Numbered from the stretch's first letter, positions 44,862-53,979 are shown. The stretch: DNA of 64,000 nucleotides from Sinorhizobium psoraleae (GCF_013283645.1 NZ_JABEKV010000003.1:1-64000); one strand, 5' to 3'. The notes: a model not told the origin generated them from the letters alone. Numbers and translations: made by a program.

Positions 44862-45887
44862 ATGGATACCAATGTCGCCGCACATGGCACGAGTTCGACC
44901 CTTGTGAGGTCGAGGCGGCGCGTGCCGCCTGAATTCAACATCTTCCTGGTGCTCCTCGGGATTGCCCTTGTCTACGAAGTTCTCGGCTGGATCTTCGTCG
45001 GCCAGAGCTTCCTGATGAACTCCCAGCGACTGACGATCATGATCCTGCAGGTCTCGGTTATCGGCATCATTGCCGTCGGCGTGACGCAGGTGATCATCAC
45101 CGGCGGTATCGACCTTTCATCAGGATCGGTCGTCGGCATGACCGCGATGATCTCGGCAAGCGTCGCGCAGGCGTCTACCTGGCCACGCGCGCTCTACCCC
45201 TCGCTCACCGACCTTCCGGCCATCGTGCCGATCGGTCTTGGCGTCGGCATCGGCCTGATCGCCGGCTATATCAACGGGCAGCTGATCGCGAAAACCAAGA
45301 TCCCGCCCTTTATCGCCACGCTCGGCATGATGGTCTCTGCCCGCGGCATCTCGAAGTGGTACACCAAGGGCCAGCCGGTCTCCGGTCTCACCGAACAGTT
45401 CAATTTCATCGGTACGGGCATCTGGCCGGTTATCGTCTTCCTGGTCGTCGCGCTGATTTTCCACATCGCGCTCCGCTACACCCGCTACGGCAAGTTCACC
45501 TATGCGATCGGCGCCAATGTGCAGGCTGCGCGCGTATCCGGCATCAATGTCGAAGCGCATCTGATCAAGGTCTATGCCATCGCCGGCATGCTGGCGGGCC
45601 TCGCAGGTGTCGTCACCGCAGCACGCGCGCAGACGGCGCAGGCCGGCATGGGCGTCATGTATGAACTCGACGCCATCGCTGCGACCGTCATCGGCGGTAC
45701 GTCGCTGACCGGCGGTGTCGGCCGCGTCACGGGTACCGTGATCGGCACGGTGATCCTCGGGGTCATGACCTCCGGGTTCACCTTCCTGAGGGTCGACGCT
45801 TACTATCAGGAGATCGTCAAGGGCATAATCATCGTCGCAGCCGTAGTCGTCGACGTGTATCGCCAGAAGGCCAGAAAAAAGACTTAA
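44862..45887 (+). CDS. iatP: Inositol ABC transporter permease
   Basis: The 341-residue CUT2 permease has a cytoplasmic basic N-terminus (LVRSRRRVPPEF) and about ten membrane segments. TQVIITGGIDLSSGSVVGMT is near residue 70, KIPPFIATLGMMVSARGISK near 147 and AATVIGGTSLTGGVGRVTGT near 270. It starts 32 bases after iatA with GGGAGGAAAG upstream and is followed by an intrinsic terminator. It forms the membrane channel of the importer with IatA and IbpA. Confidence 0.85.
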   Translation: MDTNVAAHGTSSTLVRSRRRVPPEFNIFLVLLGIALVYEVLGWIFVGQSFLMNSQRLTIMILQVSVIGIIAVGVTQVIITGGIDLSSGSVVGMTAMISASVAQASTWPRALYPSLTDLPAIVPIGLGVGIGLIAGYINGQLIAKTKIPPFIATLGMMVSARGISKWYTKGQPVSGLTEQFNFIGTGIWPVIVFLVVALIFHIALRYTRYGKFTYAIGANVQAARVSGINVEAHLIKVYAIAGMLAGLAGVVTAARAQTAQAGMGVMYELDAIAATVIGGTSLTGGVGRVTGTVIGTVILGVMTSGFTFLRVDAYYQEIVKGIIIVAAVVVDVYRQKARKKT

Positions 45888-45927
45888 TATCGAAGAAGAA
45901 GACTTGTCCTCCCAGTGAAGTGACTGG

Positions 45928-45964
45928 CCGGACCGGCGAAAGCCGTTCCGGTCTTTTCTTTTCT
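45928..45964 (+). terminator. Intrinsic terminator of the inositol transporter operon
   Basis: CCGGACCGGC (45928-45937) and GCCGTTCCGG (45942-45951) form a 10-base stem with one mismatch and a GAAA loop, followed by TCTTTTCTTTTCT. It lies 40 bases after the iatP stop. Confidence 0.85.
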
Positions 45965-46101
45965 GTATTGCGAGGCGATGGAAGACTTGCCCGTGGTTCG
46001 ACTTATGCTTGCCCTGCAATGCAGCCCCTTGGACTCCGCTCTGGTGAAAGCATCGCCGATACACTACACCCCCAACTATCCAAAACTGTCGGAGATTTAT
46101 C

Positions 46102-46224
46102 ATGTTGTCGCAGCGCAAGCTTGCGAGCCAGTTCCAGCCGCGTTTCGTTCTTCAGCTTTGGAACGCGATGCTCCGGGTCCAGACCCGCGAAACAGCTTCC
46201 CTCTTTGCCTCCCGCGGCCGCTAA
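46102..46224 (+). CDS. Possible small protein (40 aa)
   Basis: An ATG with GGAG 8 bases upstream opens MLSQRKLASQFQPRFVLQLW, then NAMLRVQTRETASLFASRGR and a stop. It is amphipathic and strongly basic, without a membrane segment. It may be a conserved micropeptide of the DUF1127-like kind, but no family is certain. It lies between the inositol operon terminator and a palindromic repeat. Confidence 0.4.
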   Translation: MLSQRKLASQFQPRFVLQLWNAMLRVQTRETASLFASRGR

Positions 46225-46246
46225 CGCGTAACGCCCGTTTCTTCCC

Positions 46247-46287
46247 TCATCCTCCAGCGCGCCTTATCAGACGCGCTGGGGGGATGA
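46247..46287. repeat. Palindromic intergenic element
   Basis: TCATCC-T-CCAGCGCG (46247-46261) pairs with CGCGCTGG-G-GGGATGA (46272-46287). It lies between two converging transcripts: the small frame at 46102 and the LacI gene ending at 46497. The rest of the gap to 46496 contains no gene I can support. Confidence 0.5.
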
Positions 46288-46496
46288 CCAATGCGGCCTG
46301 CCGTGAGCTTACCAACGACGTGGGGGACCTCGACGTCGAGCCGCTTTCAGGTGCAGGAGTTTGTCCACGCGGGCAAGCACGCCGCTGAGGCCCGGGATGA
46401 GACGAAGTGTGAGAGAGGGCCTTTTCCCAAAAGGAGGAGCGCCTCGTGATGCGCTCATTGAGGGAGGGGCGGCTAGCGAGGCCGCCTCGGCTTTCC

Positions 46497-47528
46497 CTAT
46501 CTTTCCGTCCATCTCCGCGAGGGCGAGGCGACCGAATTGCGGACAATCAGATCCGGCCTCAAGAGGATTTCCATCTCGGCGGGCTGCCCGTCGGAGAGAA
46601 GCTCCAACAGAAGCGCCATGGCGTGTTTGCCGATCAGCGTACGCGGCTGGCGGATCGTCGTCAGCGCCGGCGTCATGAACGTCGCCTGCGGCACGTCGTC
46701 GAAACCGGTGACGGAAAAGTCACTGGGTATGTCATAACCGCGCGTCTTTAGCCCAATCATCACGCCAAGCGCCGTCTGATCGTTGACACACATGAACGCG
46801 GTCGGGAGCGTGTCGCGCACGAAGAGCCGCTCGACAGCAGCTCTGCCGCTCTCGAGCGTGCCATCGCCCTCCTGGATAAGGCGAAGTTCCGCCGGCACGC
46901 CCGCTGCGTCGAGCCCCACATCGTAGCCCGCCCGTCGCCTCTTGTAGGCGAGCCGGGTGCGGGAATCCCCGATAAAGGCGATCTTGCGGTGCCCCTCGGC
47001 GATCAGCAGATCGACCACCTTGCGGGCACCCTCCACATCGTCGACACCCACATAGGGTATGCCGCCGTTGAAGACGGGCTCGAAGATGCCGACGCTCGGC
47101 GGCAATCGCGCGGTCATGGTCTCGTGGCCGAATGGCAGTATGCCGGTAAAAAGTATCAGGCCCGCCGCCTGGTTGGAGTTGAGGAACTTCAAATATTCGA
47201 GCGCCCGCTGCGCGTCGTTCTGCGTATGGCCGATCAGCACGCCATAACCATGCGACCGCGCCTCGTTTTCCAGTCCGACGAGAATGCTCGAAAAATTGGG
47301 ATCGCCGATATCCGGGGCGACGACCAGAATCATGTTCGACCGGCCGAGCCTGAGGCTGCGCGCCATGGCGTTGGTGGTATAGCCAGTGATTGCAATCGCC
47401 TGGTTGACCTTCAGACGCGTCGACGTGGCGACCTTCTCCGGTGTGTGGATTGCCCGCGATACCGTCGCGATCGAAACCTCGGCGATCCGGGCGACGTCTT
47501 CGATGGTTGCGGGCGTGGAATCCGACAC
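46497..47528 (-). CDS. LacI-family regulator of the adjacent CUT2 operon
   Basis: The helix-turn-helix TIEDVARIAEVSIATVSRAI stands near the N-terminus, followed by the hinge NAMARSLRLGRSNMILVVAP and a full sensor domain ending in the ALTTIRQPRTLIGKHAMALL segment. GTG at 47528 gives 343 residues with AAGG upstream; a GTG at 47570 has no ribosome site. It is divergent from the transporter at 47694, with a double operator between them. It presumably represses both in the absence of the transported sugar. Confidence 0.88.
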   Translation of the reverse strand: MSDSTPATIEDVARIAEVSIATVSRAIHTPEKVATSTRLKVNQAIAITGYTTNAMARSLRLGRSNMILVVAPDIGDPNFSSILVGLENEARSHGYGVLIGHTQNDAQRALEYLKFLNSNQAAGLILFTGILPFGHETMTARLPPSVGIFEPVFNGGIPYVGVDDVEGARKVVDLLIAEGHRKIAFIGDSRTRLAYKRRRAGYDVGLDAAGVPAELRLIQEGDGTLESGRAAVERLFVRDTLPTAFMCVNDQTALGVMIGLKTRGYDIPSDFSVTGFDDVPQATFMTPALTTIRQPRTLIGKHAMALLLELLSDGQPAEMEILLRPDLIVRNSVASPSRRWTER

Positions 47529-47620
47529 TGCGCTCTGCCTTGCGTCTCGTCTGGGCGGGACACTACACACACCGCGGGCAACGTCAAAGGCTGCCGGGTA
47601 AAATTCTGTGCATGCCCTTA

Positions 47621-47655
47621 TGTAAACCTTTACATCGCGAGTGTAAAGGTTTACA
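47621..47655. promoter_or_regulatory. Double LacI-family operator
   Basis: TGTAAACCTTTACA (47621-47634) and TGTAAAGGTTTACA (47642-47655) are exact reverse complements of each other. Each is nearly palindromic, and they are joined by a TCGCGA centre. Operator centres are 21 bases apart, two helical turns, on one face of the DNA. It lies 39 bases before the ATPase start and 92 bases from the regulator start. Confidence 0.85.
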
Positions 47656-47693
47656 TAGCCCGATAAGCGGATGGGAGCCGCAAGGGGGAATCA

Positions 47694-49220
47694 ATGAATC
47701 CGGAGACCGTCGACGCCGCGCCCGTGGTGCTGGAGGCGCGTCGCATCAGCAAGTCGTTCAGCGGCGTGCAGGTGCTCTTCAGCGTTAATTTCGAGCTTCG
47801 CGCCGGCGAGATCCATGCTTTGATGGGCGAGAACGGCGCCGGCAAGTCGACGCTCGTCAAAATACTCTCGGGCTTCGAGCAGCCGTCCTCGGGTGAAATA
47901 TTGCTCGATGGACAACCGGTGAAGCTCCCCGCAAATGGCGCCGCCGAGGCGCTCGGCATTGTCATCATCCACCAGGAATTCAATCTCGCAGAACATCTGA
48001 CGGTTGCGGAAAGCCTGTTTCTCGGTCGGGAAATCACGCGGCTCGGCGTACTGGATCGCAAATATATGCGCGCGGAAACGCGGCGCGTTCTCGACCTCCT
48101 CGGCTGCCGCGTCGACGCGAATGCGCTGATCGGCAGTCTGTCGATCGCTGAAAAACAGATGGTCGAGATTGCCAAGGCTATCAGCCGCGACGCGCGTGTC
48201 GTCTTCATGGACGAACCGACGGCCGTTCTCTCCCGCGAGGAGACCAATTTCCTCTTCCGCCAGGTGCGCAAGCTGCGTGATAAGGGCACGAGCTTCGTCT
48301 TCGTGTCGCACAAGCTCGACGAGGTCATTGAGCTGACCGATCGGGTGACGGTATTGCGCGATGGGCAGTGGGTGAAAACCGCCCCGACCTCGATGCTCGA
48401 TGGGGAATCGATCGCCCAACTCATGGTCGGCCGCGAGATGTCGAGTCTCTATCCCGCCAAGACCGAGCCGGACGTTGACGAAGAAGTCGTGCTGCGCGTG
48501 GACTCGATCTCGACCGACTACGTCAAGGACGCGAGTTTCGAGGTGCGCAAGGGCGAGATCCTCGGTTTTTCCGGCATGATCGGTTCCGGAAGAACGGAAC
48601 TGATGGAGGCGGTTGCGGGCCTTAGACCGCGACTATCGGGAGAGGTGACGATCCGTGGCGAAGCCGTCCCCTCAGGCGACGTGCACGCGGCGAACCTATG
48701 CGGCCTCGCCTATATGACCAAGGACCGCAAGGGGAAGGGCCTGCTCCTGAATTCCGGCATGACGGCAAACCTGACCTTGCAATCGCTCGATCAGCACACC
48801 AGCCTCGGTTATCTCAACCCGACGAGCGAGGCCGCCGCCCTCGAAAAGGCCCGTCGCCGCTTCGATATCCGCGTGCGCGACGGCAATGTGGTCGCCAGAC
48901 GCATGTCGGGCGGCAACCAGCAAAAGCTCCTGCTCGCCAAGGTGATGGAGACGGAGCCTGGAATCATCATCATCGACGAGCCGACTCGCGGCATCGACGT
49001 CGGCACCAAGCAGCAGATCTATCACTTCATCTCGGCGCTGGCGCGCGATGGCCGCTCGATCATCGTCGTTTCTTCGGAAATGCCGGAGGTTATCGGGCTT
49101 TGCACGCGGGTCGCCGTGATGCGCGAGGGACGCATCGTCGGCATGCTCGAAGGCGACGAGATCTCCGAGCAGGAGATCATGCGCTATGCCGCGGGACTGA
49201 AGAGGATGGCTGCGGCCTGA
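47694..49220 (+). CDS. Sugar ABC transporter ATP-binding protein, CUT2
   Basis: The 508-residue double-ABC ATPase has Walker [10 protein letters not shown] near residue 46 and RVVFMDEPTAVLSREE in the first half. The second half has the degenerate GMIGSGRTE, the signature MSGGNQQKLLLAKVM near 405 and [13 protein letters not shown]. It is the first gene of ATPase-permease-binding protein, the reverse of the inositol operon order, so this is a separate system. GGGGG precedes the ATG. The substrate is not known; polyols are common for relatives with this gene order. Confidence 0.9.
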   Translation: MNPETVDAAPVVLEARRISKSFSGVQVLFSVNFELRAGEIHALMGENGAGKSTLVKILSGFEQPSSGEILLDGQPVKLPANGAAEALGIVIIHQEFNLAEHLTVAESLFLGREITRLGVLDRKYMRAETRRVLDLLGCRVDANALIGSLSIAEKQMVEIAKAISRDARVVFMDEPTAVLSREETNFLFRQVRKLRDKGTSFVFVSHKLDEVIELTDRVTVLRDGQWVKTAPTSMLDGESIAQLMVGREMSSLYPAKTEPDVDEEVVLRVDSISTDYVKDASFEVRKGEILGFSGMIGSGRTELMEAVAGLRPRLSGEVTIRGEAVPSGDVHAANLCGLAYMTKDRKGKGLLLNSGMTANLTLQSLDQHTSLGYLNPTSEAAALEKARRRFDIRVRDGNVVARRMSGGNQQKLLLAKVMETEPGIIIIDEPTRGIDVGTKQQIYHFISALARDGRSIIVVSSEMPEVIGLCTRVAVMREGRIVGMLEGDEISEQEIMRYAAGLKRMAAA

Positions 49221-49299
49221 CGGCCGACGCCGGCGACAACAAGGCAGTCACAGGAAAAGGAATTCCCCCGAGCTTTCGGGGCGGGAGGTTGGTCTGGAC

Positions 49300-50310
49300 A
49301 TGAGCGCGAACGAGGAAACCATCCAAAGCACAATTCACCGCCGCACCTGGCGGGACGTCGACTTGAGGGCCGTGGCGCCGTTTGCTGCGCTCGCGCTGCT
49401 GTTGGTCGTCGGCGCGATTGTCAACCCCAACTTCATCGGCCTCAACAATCTCGCCAATGTCGCCACCCGCAGCGCCTTCATTGCCATCATTGCGGTCGGC
49501 GCAACCTTCGTCATCTCGGCAGGCGACCTCGATCTTTCCGTCGGCTCGATGGTCGCCTTCGTGGCGAGCCTTATGATCCTGTTCATGAATTCCGGCGTCA
49601 TAGCCGATCCGGCGCTGATGCTGACGGCCGCAGTCGTCTTCGCAGTCGCGGCGGGCGCGGCCTGCGGCCTCGCCAACGGGCTGATCACCACCGTCGGCCG
49701 GATCGAGCCTTTTATCGCTACGCTGGGCACGATGGGTATCTATCGCGGCCTCACCACCTGGCTTTCGCAGGGCGGCGCGATCACGCTTCGCGAGCCGCAA
49801 ATCCAGGAGCTCTATCGCCCCGCTTATTTCGGCAGCATTCTCGGCGTGCCGGTGCCGATCGCGATCATTCTCGCGGTCACCGCCGTCGCCGCCTTCATCC
49901 TTTACCGCACCCGCTACGGCAGGCACGTGGTCGCCGTCGGCTCCAACAGCGACGTCGCCCGCTATTCCGGCATCTCCGTCAATCGGGTGCGCACCATCGC
50001 CTTCGTGATCCAGGGCCTCTGCGTGGCGATTGCCGTGCTGCTCTACGTGCCGCGCCTCGGCTCGACCTCGGCGACGACCGGCATCCTCTGGGAGTTGCAG
50101 GCCATCACCGCCGTCGTCGTCGGCGGCACGGCGCTCAAAGGCGGCGCGGGCCGCGTCTGGGGTACGATCTGCGGTGCCTTCATCCTCGAATTGGTCGGCA
50201 ACATCATGCTCCTGTCGAACTTCATCAGCGAATACCTGATCGGCGCGATGCAAGGTGCGATCATCATCATCGCGATGCTCGTCCAGCGCTCGCTGGTACG
50301 CAAATCGTGA
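49300..50310 (+). CDS. Sugar ABC transporter permease, CUT2
   Basis: The 336-residue membrane protein has TFVISAGDLDLSVGSMVAFV near residue 68, in which AGDLDLS replaces the usual TGGIDLS. GRIEPFIATLGTMGIYRGLT is near 133, RYSGISVNRVRTIAFVIQGL near 222 and AVVVGGTALKGGAGRVWGT near 270. It has about ten membrane segments. The start follows CGGGAGG. It lies 79 bases after the ATPase gene and works with it and the binding protein at 50378. Confidence 0.9.
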   Translation: MSANEETIQSTIHRRTWRDVDLRAVAPFAALALLLVVGAIVNPNFIGLNNLANVATRSAFIAIIAVGATFVISAGDLDLSVGSMVAFVASLMILFMNSGVIADPALMLTAAVVFAVAAGAACGLANGLITTVGRIEPFIATLGTMGIYRGLTTWLSQGGAITLREPQIQELYRPAYFGSILGVPVPIAIILAVTAVAAFILYRTRYGRHVVAVGSNSDVARYSGISVNRVRTIAFVIQGLCVAIAVLLYVPRLGSTSATTGILWELQAITAVVVGGTALKGGAGRVWGTICGAFILELVGNIMLLSNFISEYLIGAMQGAIIIIAMLVQRSLVRKS

Positions 50311-50377
50311 CAATGCCGGATCCTGAGTGATCCGGCGACATCAGCGAAGACCTTGATCCATTGGGAGGAAAGAAAAC

Positions 50378-51328
50378 ATGCGAAAGGGTTTAATGGGCAT
50401 TGCCGCCGTCGCGATGATGGCACTGACAGGCGTGGCCCACGCGGAGGAAAAGAAGGTCACGATCGGCGTCTCGATCCCTGCGGCCGACCATGGCTGGACC
50501 GCCGGTGTCGTGTTCCACGCGGAACGCGTCGCGAAAACGCTCATGGAGCAGCATCCGGGCCTCAACGTCATCGTCAAGACCTCGCCGGATCCGGCGAACC
50601 AGGCAAACGCGGTGCAGGATCTCGAAACCCAGGGCATTGACGCGCTGGTGATCCTGCCGACCGATCCCGATCCGCTGGTCAACGCCATCAAGGAAGTCAA
50701 GGGCAAGGGCACGTTTGTCGCGCTCGTCGACCGCGCGCCCTCGGTCAACGACAACAGCGTGCGTGACCTCTATGTCGCCGGCAACAATCCGGCGCTCGGC
50801 CAGGTCGCCGGCGAATACATCAAGGCCACGACGCCGGAAGCCAAGGTCGTCGTCATCCGCGGCCTGCCTATCCCGATCGACCAGCAGCGCCAGGACGGGT
50901 TCGACCAGGGCATCGCCGGCTCCAAGGTCGAAATCCTCGACCGCCAGTACGGCAACTGGAACCGCGACGATGCCTTCAAGGTGATGCAGGACTATCTGAC
51001 CAAATATCCGCAGATCGACGTCGTCTGGTGCCAGGATGACGACATGGCCGTCGGCGTCCTGCAGGCGATCGAGCAGGCCAAGCGCACCGACATTCAGTAT
51101 GTCGTCGCCGGCGCCGGTTCGAAGGATATGATCAAGAAGGTCATGGACGGCGACAAGATGATCCCGGTCGATGTGCTCTACCCGCCGGCAATGGTGGGCA
51201 CCGCGCTTGAAATGACGGTCGCCAACTTCTACGGACAGGTTCCGGTTCGCGGCACCTACACGATCGACGCGACACTGGTCACCAAGGACAATGCGAAGGA
51301 CTTCTATTTCCCCGATTCGCCGTTCTGA
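50378..51328 (+). CDS. Sugar ABC transporter substrate-binding protein, CUT2
   Basis: The 316-residue periplasmic protein has a signal peptide (MRKGLMGIAAVAMMALTGVA HAEEK). The mature part contains VTIGVSIPAADHGWTAGVVF, IDALVILPTDPDPLVNAIKE near residue 88, VALVDRAPSVNDNSV near 117 and IDVVWCQDDDMAVGVLQAIE near 215. Tryptophans (DHGW, GNWNRDDA) suggest a polyol or cyclic sugar in the pocket. GGGAGGAAAG lies before the ATG. A strong terminator follows. Confidence 0.9.
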   Translation: MRKGLMGIAAVAMMALTGVAHAEEKKVTIGVSIPAADHGWTAGVVFHAERVAKTLMEQHPGLNVIVKTSPDPANQANAVQDLETQGIDALVILPTDPDPLVNAIKEVKGKGTFVALVDRAPSVNDNSVRDLYVAGNNPALGQVAGEYIKATTPEAKVVVIRGLPIPIDQQRQDGFDQGIAGSKVEILDRQYGNWNRDDAFKVMQDYLTKYPQIDVVWCQDDDMAVGVLQAIEQAKRTDIQYVVAGAGSKDMIKKVMDGDKMIPVDVLYPPAMVGTALEMTVANFYGQVPVRGTYTIDATLVTKDNAKDFYFPDSPF

Positions 51329-51356
51329 TCGGACGCATCGGCGATAGCCTTGCCTC

Positions 51357-51394
51357 GACCTGCCCGCGCGTTGCCGGGCAGGTCATTTGTTTTC
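51357..51394 (+). terminator. Terminator after the CUT2 operon
   Basis: GACCTGCCCG (51357-51366) pairs perfectly with CGGGCAGGTC (51375-51384), followed by ATTTGTTTTC. It lies 29 bases after the binding-protein stop. Confidence 0.75.
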
Positions 51395-51470
51395 GGAGGT
51401 ACATCGGGCCGATTCCTGATCGGACCCGCTCGGAACAACAGTGCAAATAGCATCCTTACTCAGCCCAGAG

Positions 51471-51520
51471 CTGCACCCCCCTCTGCCCTGCCGGGCAGCT
51501 CCCCCACAAAGGGGGAGATC
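51471..51520 (+). repeat. Palindromic intergenic repeat, left copy of an inverted pair
   Basis: It contains the stem GCCCTGCCGGGC and the run CTCCCCCACAAAGGGGGAG. The reverse complement of the same unit occurs about 200 bases away at 51672-51720. Elements of this composition are frequent between genes in rhizobia. Confidence 0.75.
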
Positions 51521-51671
51521 GGCAAGTCGCAACGTTCCTTGCTCAATCCCGGCTGAATTCGACGAAGGTGGTCCTGGACGTGAAGTTTGGTAGTTTGCGC
51601 GGCCCGGACGCTGGTTAGGCGCCTCCTTGCGAGTACCTACGACTTTGAGGCTGGGAAGACCGCGCCCCCCG

Positions 51672-51720
51672 CTGATCTCTCCCCTTGTGGGGGAGATGCC
51701 CGGCAGGGCCGAGGGGGTGC
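51672..51720 (-). repeat. Palindromic intergenic repeat, right copy of an inverted pair
   Basis: It reads TGATCTCTCCCCTTGTGGGG, then GAGATGCCCGGCAGGGCCGA and GGGGGTGC, an inverted copy of 51471-51520. The roughly 150 bases between the copies contain no gene. The element ends 41 bases before the stop of the converging sensor kinase gene. Confidence 0.75.
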
Positions 51721-51761
51721 CGCGCCAGGAAACCCATCACTGTCGGCTATCTGAGTCTCGC

Positions 51762-53141
51762 TCACCCCGCCGGAAAAGCCACCACCGCCTTCAATCCGCG
51801 CCCGCCCTCGCCCTCCTCCAGGCGCATCGTCCCGCCGTAAAGCGCGGCGATCTCCTCGACGATCGGCAGACCGAGCCCTGTTCCGGGCGCCTCGTCGCCG
51901 CCGCGCCGGAAACGCTTGAGCACCGCTTTGCGCAATTCCGGCCGGATTCCCGGACCGTTATCCTCGACTTCAAGTACGACAGCATCGTCGCACCTTTCGA
52001 CACGTACCGTGATCTCGGCACCCCGTCCGGCATAGAGGAGCGCGTTGCCGATCAGGTTCTTCAGAAGCTCGCCGACGAGCAGCGGCTCGGCGCGGATCCA
52101 AAGTTCGCCGTCGCCGGCAAAACCGAGGTCGATTCCGGCTTCGCCGGCCACCGGCACATGCTCGGCCGTGATTGCGCGGGCGAGCCCCACGAGCTCTATG
52201 CGCTCCGAACCGCGCGCCTCCTCCCTCGCCGCCGCATCGATCTTCGCCATCAGCAGCAATTGCGCAAGAATGCGTTCGGCATCGGCGACTGCTTCATCCG
52301 CCTTGCGCGCAGCCACCCGCGTTGCCTCGATCGTACCTGCTCTCTGAGCAAGTGCCAGCTGCGTGCGGATGATCGCGAGCGGCGTTCTCAACTGATGGCT
52401 GGCATTGCCGGTAAAATGGCGCAGCGCGTCGAGCGCCGACTGCAGGCGCACCATGAAGGAGTTTACGGTGTCGACGAGCCCCTGAACCTCGCTCGGCACC
52501 CGCTCGCCGATCGGATGCAGATCGTCGGGACTGCGCTCGGCGATGGCGTCGCCCAACCGATAGAGCGGCCTCAGCGAAAAGGTGACGGCGATCCAGACGA
52601 TCACTGCCGCGCCAGCGATCATAAGGCCCAAACGCAGGGCGGAGCGCAGAAGGATCGTCTGCGTCAATTGTCGCCTGGCGATTGTCGTTTCGGCAACCGT
52701 CACCACAAAGGGAACGGAATTGACGCCGGTCGAAGCGGAACGCCGGAGTGCTGCAATGCGGATGGGCTCGCCGCGGAAGACGGCATCGCCGAATACCGTC
52801 GACTGGTCCTGAGCTCCCGTGAGCGACGGCAGGGTCTGGTAACCGGTAATGAACTGGCCGGGCGGCCCGTCCACCCGGTAGAAGACCCGATCCTGTGCCG
52901 CGGACGTCAACATCTCCAGTGCGACATAGGGGATGTCGACCTGAAGTGAGCCGTCCTCGGCGACGACGACGCGCTCCGCGATTGCGAGCGCCGAACCGGC
53001 AAGCACACGGTCCGAGACGACATTCGCCGTCTTGACCGCCTCCCGGTAGGTGTCGGTCAGCGCCACCACGCCGATCACGGCAGTGGAGATCAAAAGCCAC
53101 CCGAGCAGCCTGCGCCGCAGTGAATAGACGACCGTCCTCAT
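51762..53141 (-). CDS. tctE: Sensor histidine kinase, TctE-like
   Basis: The 459-residue membrane kinase has one transmembrane segment near residue 12 (LGWLLISTAVIGVVALTDTY) and a periplasmic sensor part with a TctE N-terminal domain. A second span lies near 185 (LGLMIAGAAVIVWIAVTFSL), followed by HAMP. The H-box HFTGNASHQLRTPLAII is near 245, with SHQLR instead of SHELR. The ATP domain has NLIGNALLYA, DNGPGI and GTGLGLPI. It overlaps tctD by 4 bases (ATGA), so the two are coupled. It probably senses tricarboxylates, with the tctCBA importer encoded 2 kb away on the other strand. Confidence 0.85.
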   Translation of the reverse strand: MRTVVYSLRRRLLGWLLISTAVIGVVALTDTYREAVKTANVVSDRVLAGSALAIAERVVVAEDGSLQVDIPYVALEMLTSAAQDRVFYRVDGPPGQFITGYQTLPSLTGAQDQSTVFGDAVFRGEPIRIAALRRSASTGVNSVPFVVTVAETTIARRQLTQTILLRSALRLGLMIAGAAVIVWIAVTFSLRPLYRLGDAIAERSPDDLHPIGERVPSEVQGLVDTVNSFMVRLQSALDALRHFTGNASHQLRTPLAIIRTQLALAQRAGTIEATRVAARKADEAVADAERILAQLLLMAKIDAAAREEARGSERIELVGLARAITAEHVPVAGEAGIDLGFAGDGELWIRAEPLLVGELLKNLIGNALLYAGRGAEITVRVERCDDAVVLEVEDNGPGIRPELRKAVLKRFRRGGDEAPGTGLGLPIVEEIAALYGGTMRLEEGEGGRGLKAVVAFPAG

Positions 53142-53815
53142 TCGGGGCTGGCCGTCTTGTCGAGATAGTAGCCGATGCCCCGCGCGGTACGCACTGTCAG
53201 CCCATAGGGTGCAAGCCGTTTCCTGAGCCGGCTCACATATTGCTCGATCGCATTCGGGCTAAGATCGTCATCGAGGCCGGTGAGCGACTGGACGATCGCC
53301 TCCTTGGCGACGACCTTGCCGGCGCGCATGAACAGAAGTTCGAGCAGGCCGAGCTCGCGGGCGGGAATTTCGATCGGCGCGCCAGCGGAGGAGAAACTGC
53401 GCGAGGTCAGGTCCAGAGACACATTCCCATAGCTGACGACCGAGGCGCGCAATCCTGCCTGCCGGCGCAACAGCACCCGCACCCGTGCCTCGAACTCTCC
53501 GATGTCGAAGGGCTTGATCATGTAATCGTCGGCGCCGAGGTCGAGACCCTTCACCCGCTCCTCCGGCGTGCCGCGCGCCGTCAGGATCAGCACCGCCGCC
53601 CGGTTCTGCCGCGCCCGCATGGCCCGCAGCACATCGAGGCCGTCCATTTCCGGCAGGTTCAGATCGAGGATCACCAGATCGAAGCTTTCCGCGGCGGCTA
53701 CAGCATGCGCCGAGGCGCCGTCGCTGACCACGTCGACCGCATAACCGCTTCCGCGCAGGATCGCCGATAGGCCCTCTGCCAGGGCCGGATTGTCTTCAAC
53801 AAGCAAGATTCGCAA
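53138..53815 (-). CDS. tctD: Response regulator, OmpR family, TctD-like
   Basis: The N-terminal receiver domain has LRILLVEDNPALAEGL, the phospho-acceptor in DLVILDLNLPEMDGLDVL, and LTARGTPEERVKGLDLGADD with YMIKPF. A C-terminal winged helix ends EQYVSRLRKRLAPYGLTVRT. I prefer the TTG at 53815 (225 residues, ILLVED close to the N-terminus) because GGGGGAG is well spaced before it; a GTG at 53836 would add seven residues. It should bind tandem repeats near its target promoters, and candidate repeats stand upstream of tctC. Confidence 0.87.
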   Translation of the reverse strand: MRILLVEDNPALAEGLSAILRGSGYAVDVVSDGASAHAVAAAESFDLVILDLNLPEMDGLDVLRAMRARQNRAAVLILTARGTPEERVKGLDLGADDYMIKPFDIGEFEARVRVLLRRQAGLRASVVSYGNVSLDLTSRSFSSAGAPIEIPARELGLLELLFMRAGKVVAKEAIVQSLTGLDDDLSPNAIEQYVSRLRKRLAPYGLTVRTARGIGYYLDKTASPE

Positions 53816-53875
53816 TTGTCGCTCTCCCCCGATCACTTTATCGACCGCAGGCTTGCTTGTGAACGGCAGACGGCT

Positions 53876-53979
53876 ACTGCATACTTCCTTAAATCGAATT
53901 GATTTAGGGAGAAAATCATGCAGCGCTTCAAGCCGTTACAGCGACGTTTACGCGCCTGAACGGACGCGCGGCGCTGTAA
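53876..53979. repeat. RIME-like intergenic repeat, copy C (opposite orientation)
   Basis: The TGCAT palindrome comes first (ACTGCAT...TTAAATCGAATTGATTTAG...ATCATGCAG, 53876-53922). CAGCG...GGACGCGCGGCGCTGTAAGG (to 53979) follows, so it is inverted relative to copies A, B and E. It sits in the promoter region between tctD and the divergent binding-protein gene, 14 bases before the latter's ATG. Confidence 0.75.

Noticed and set aside
46289..46496. Possible further mosaic repeat between the 46247 palindrome and the LacI stop
   Set aside because: GC-rich with short inverted pieces, but I could not match it to another copy in the window.
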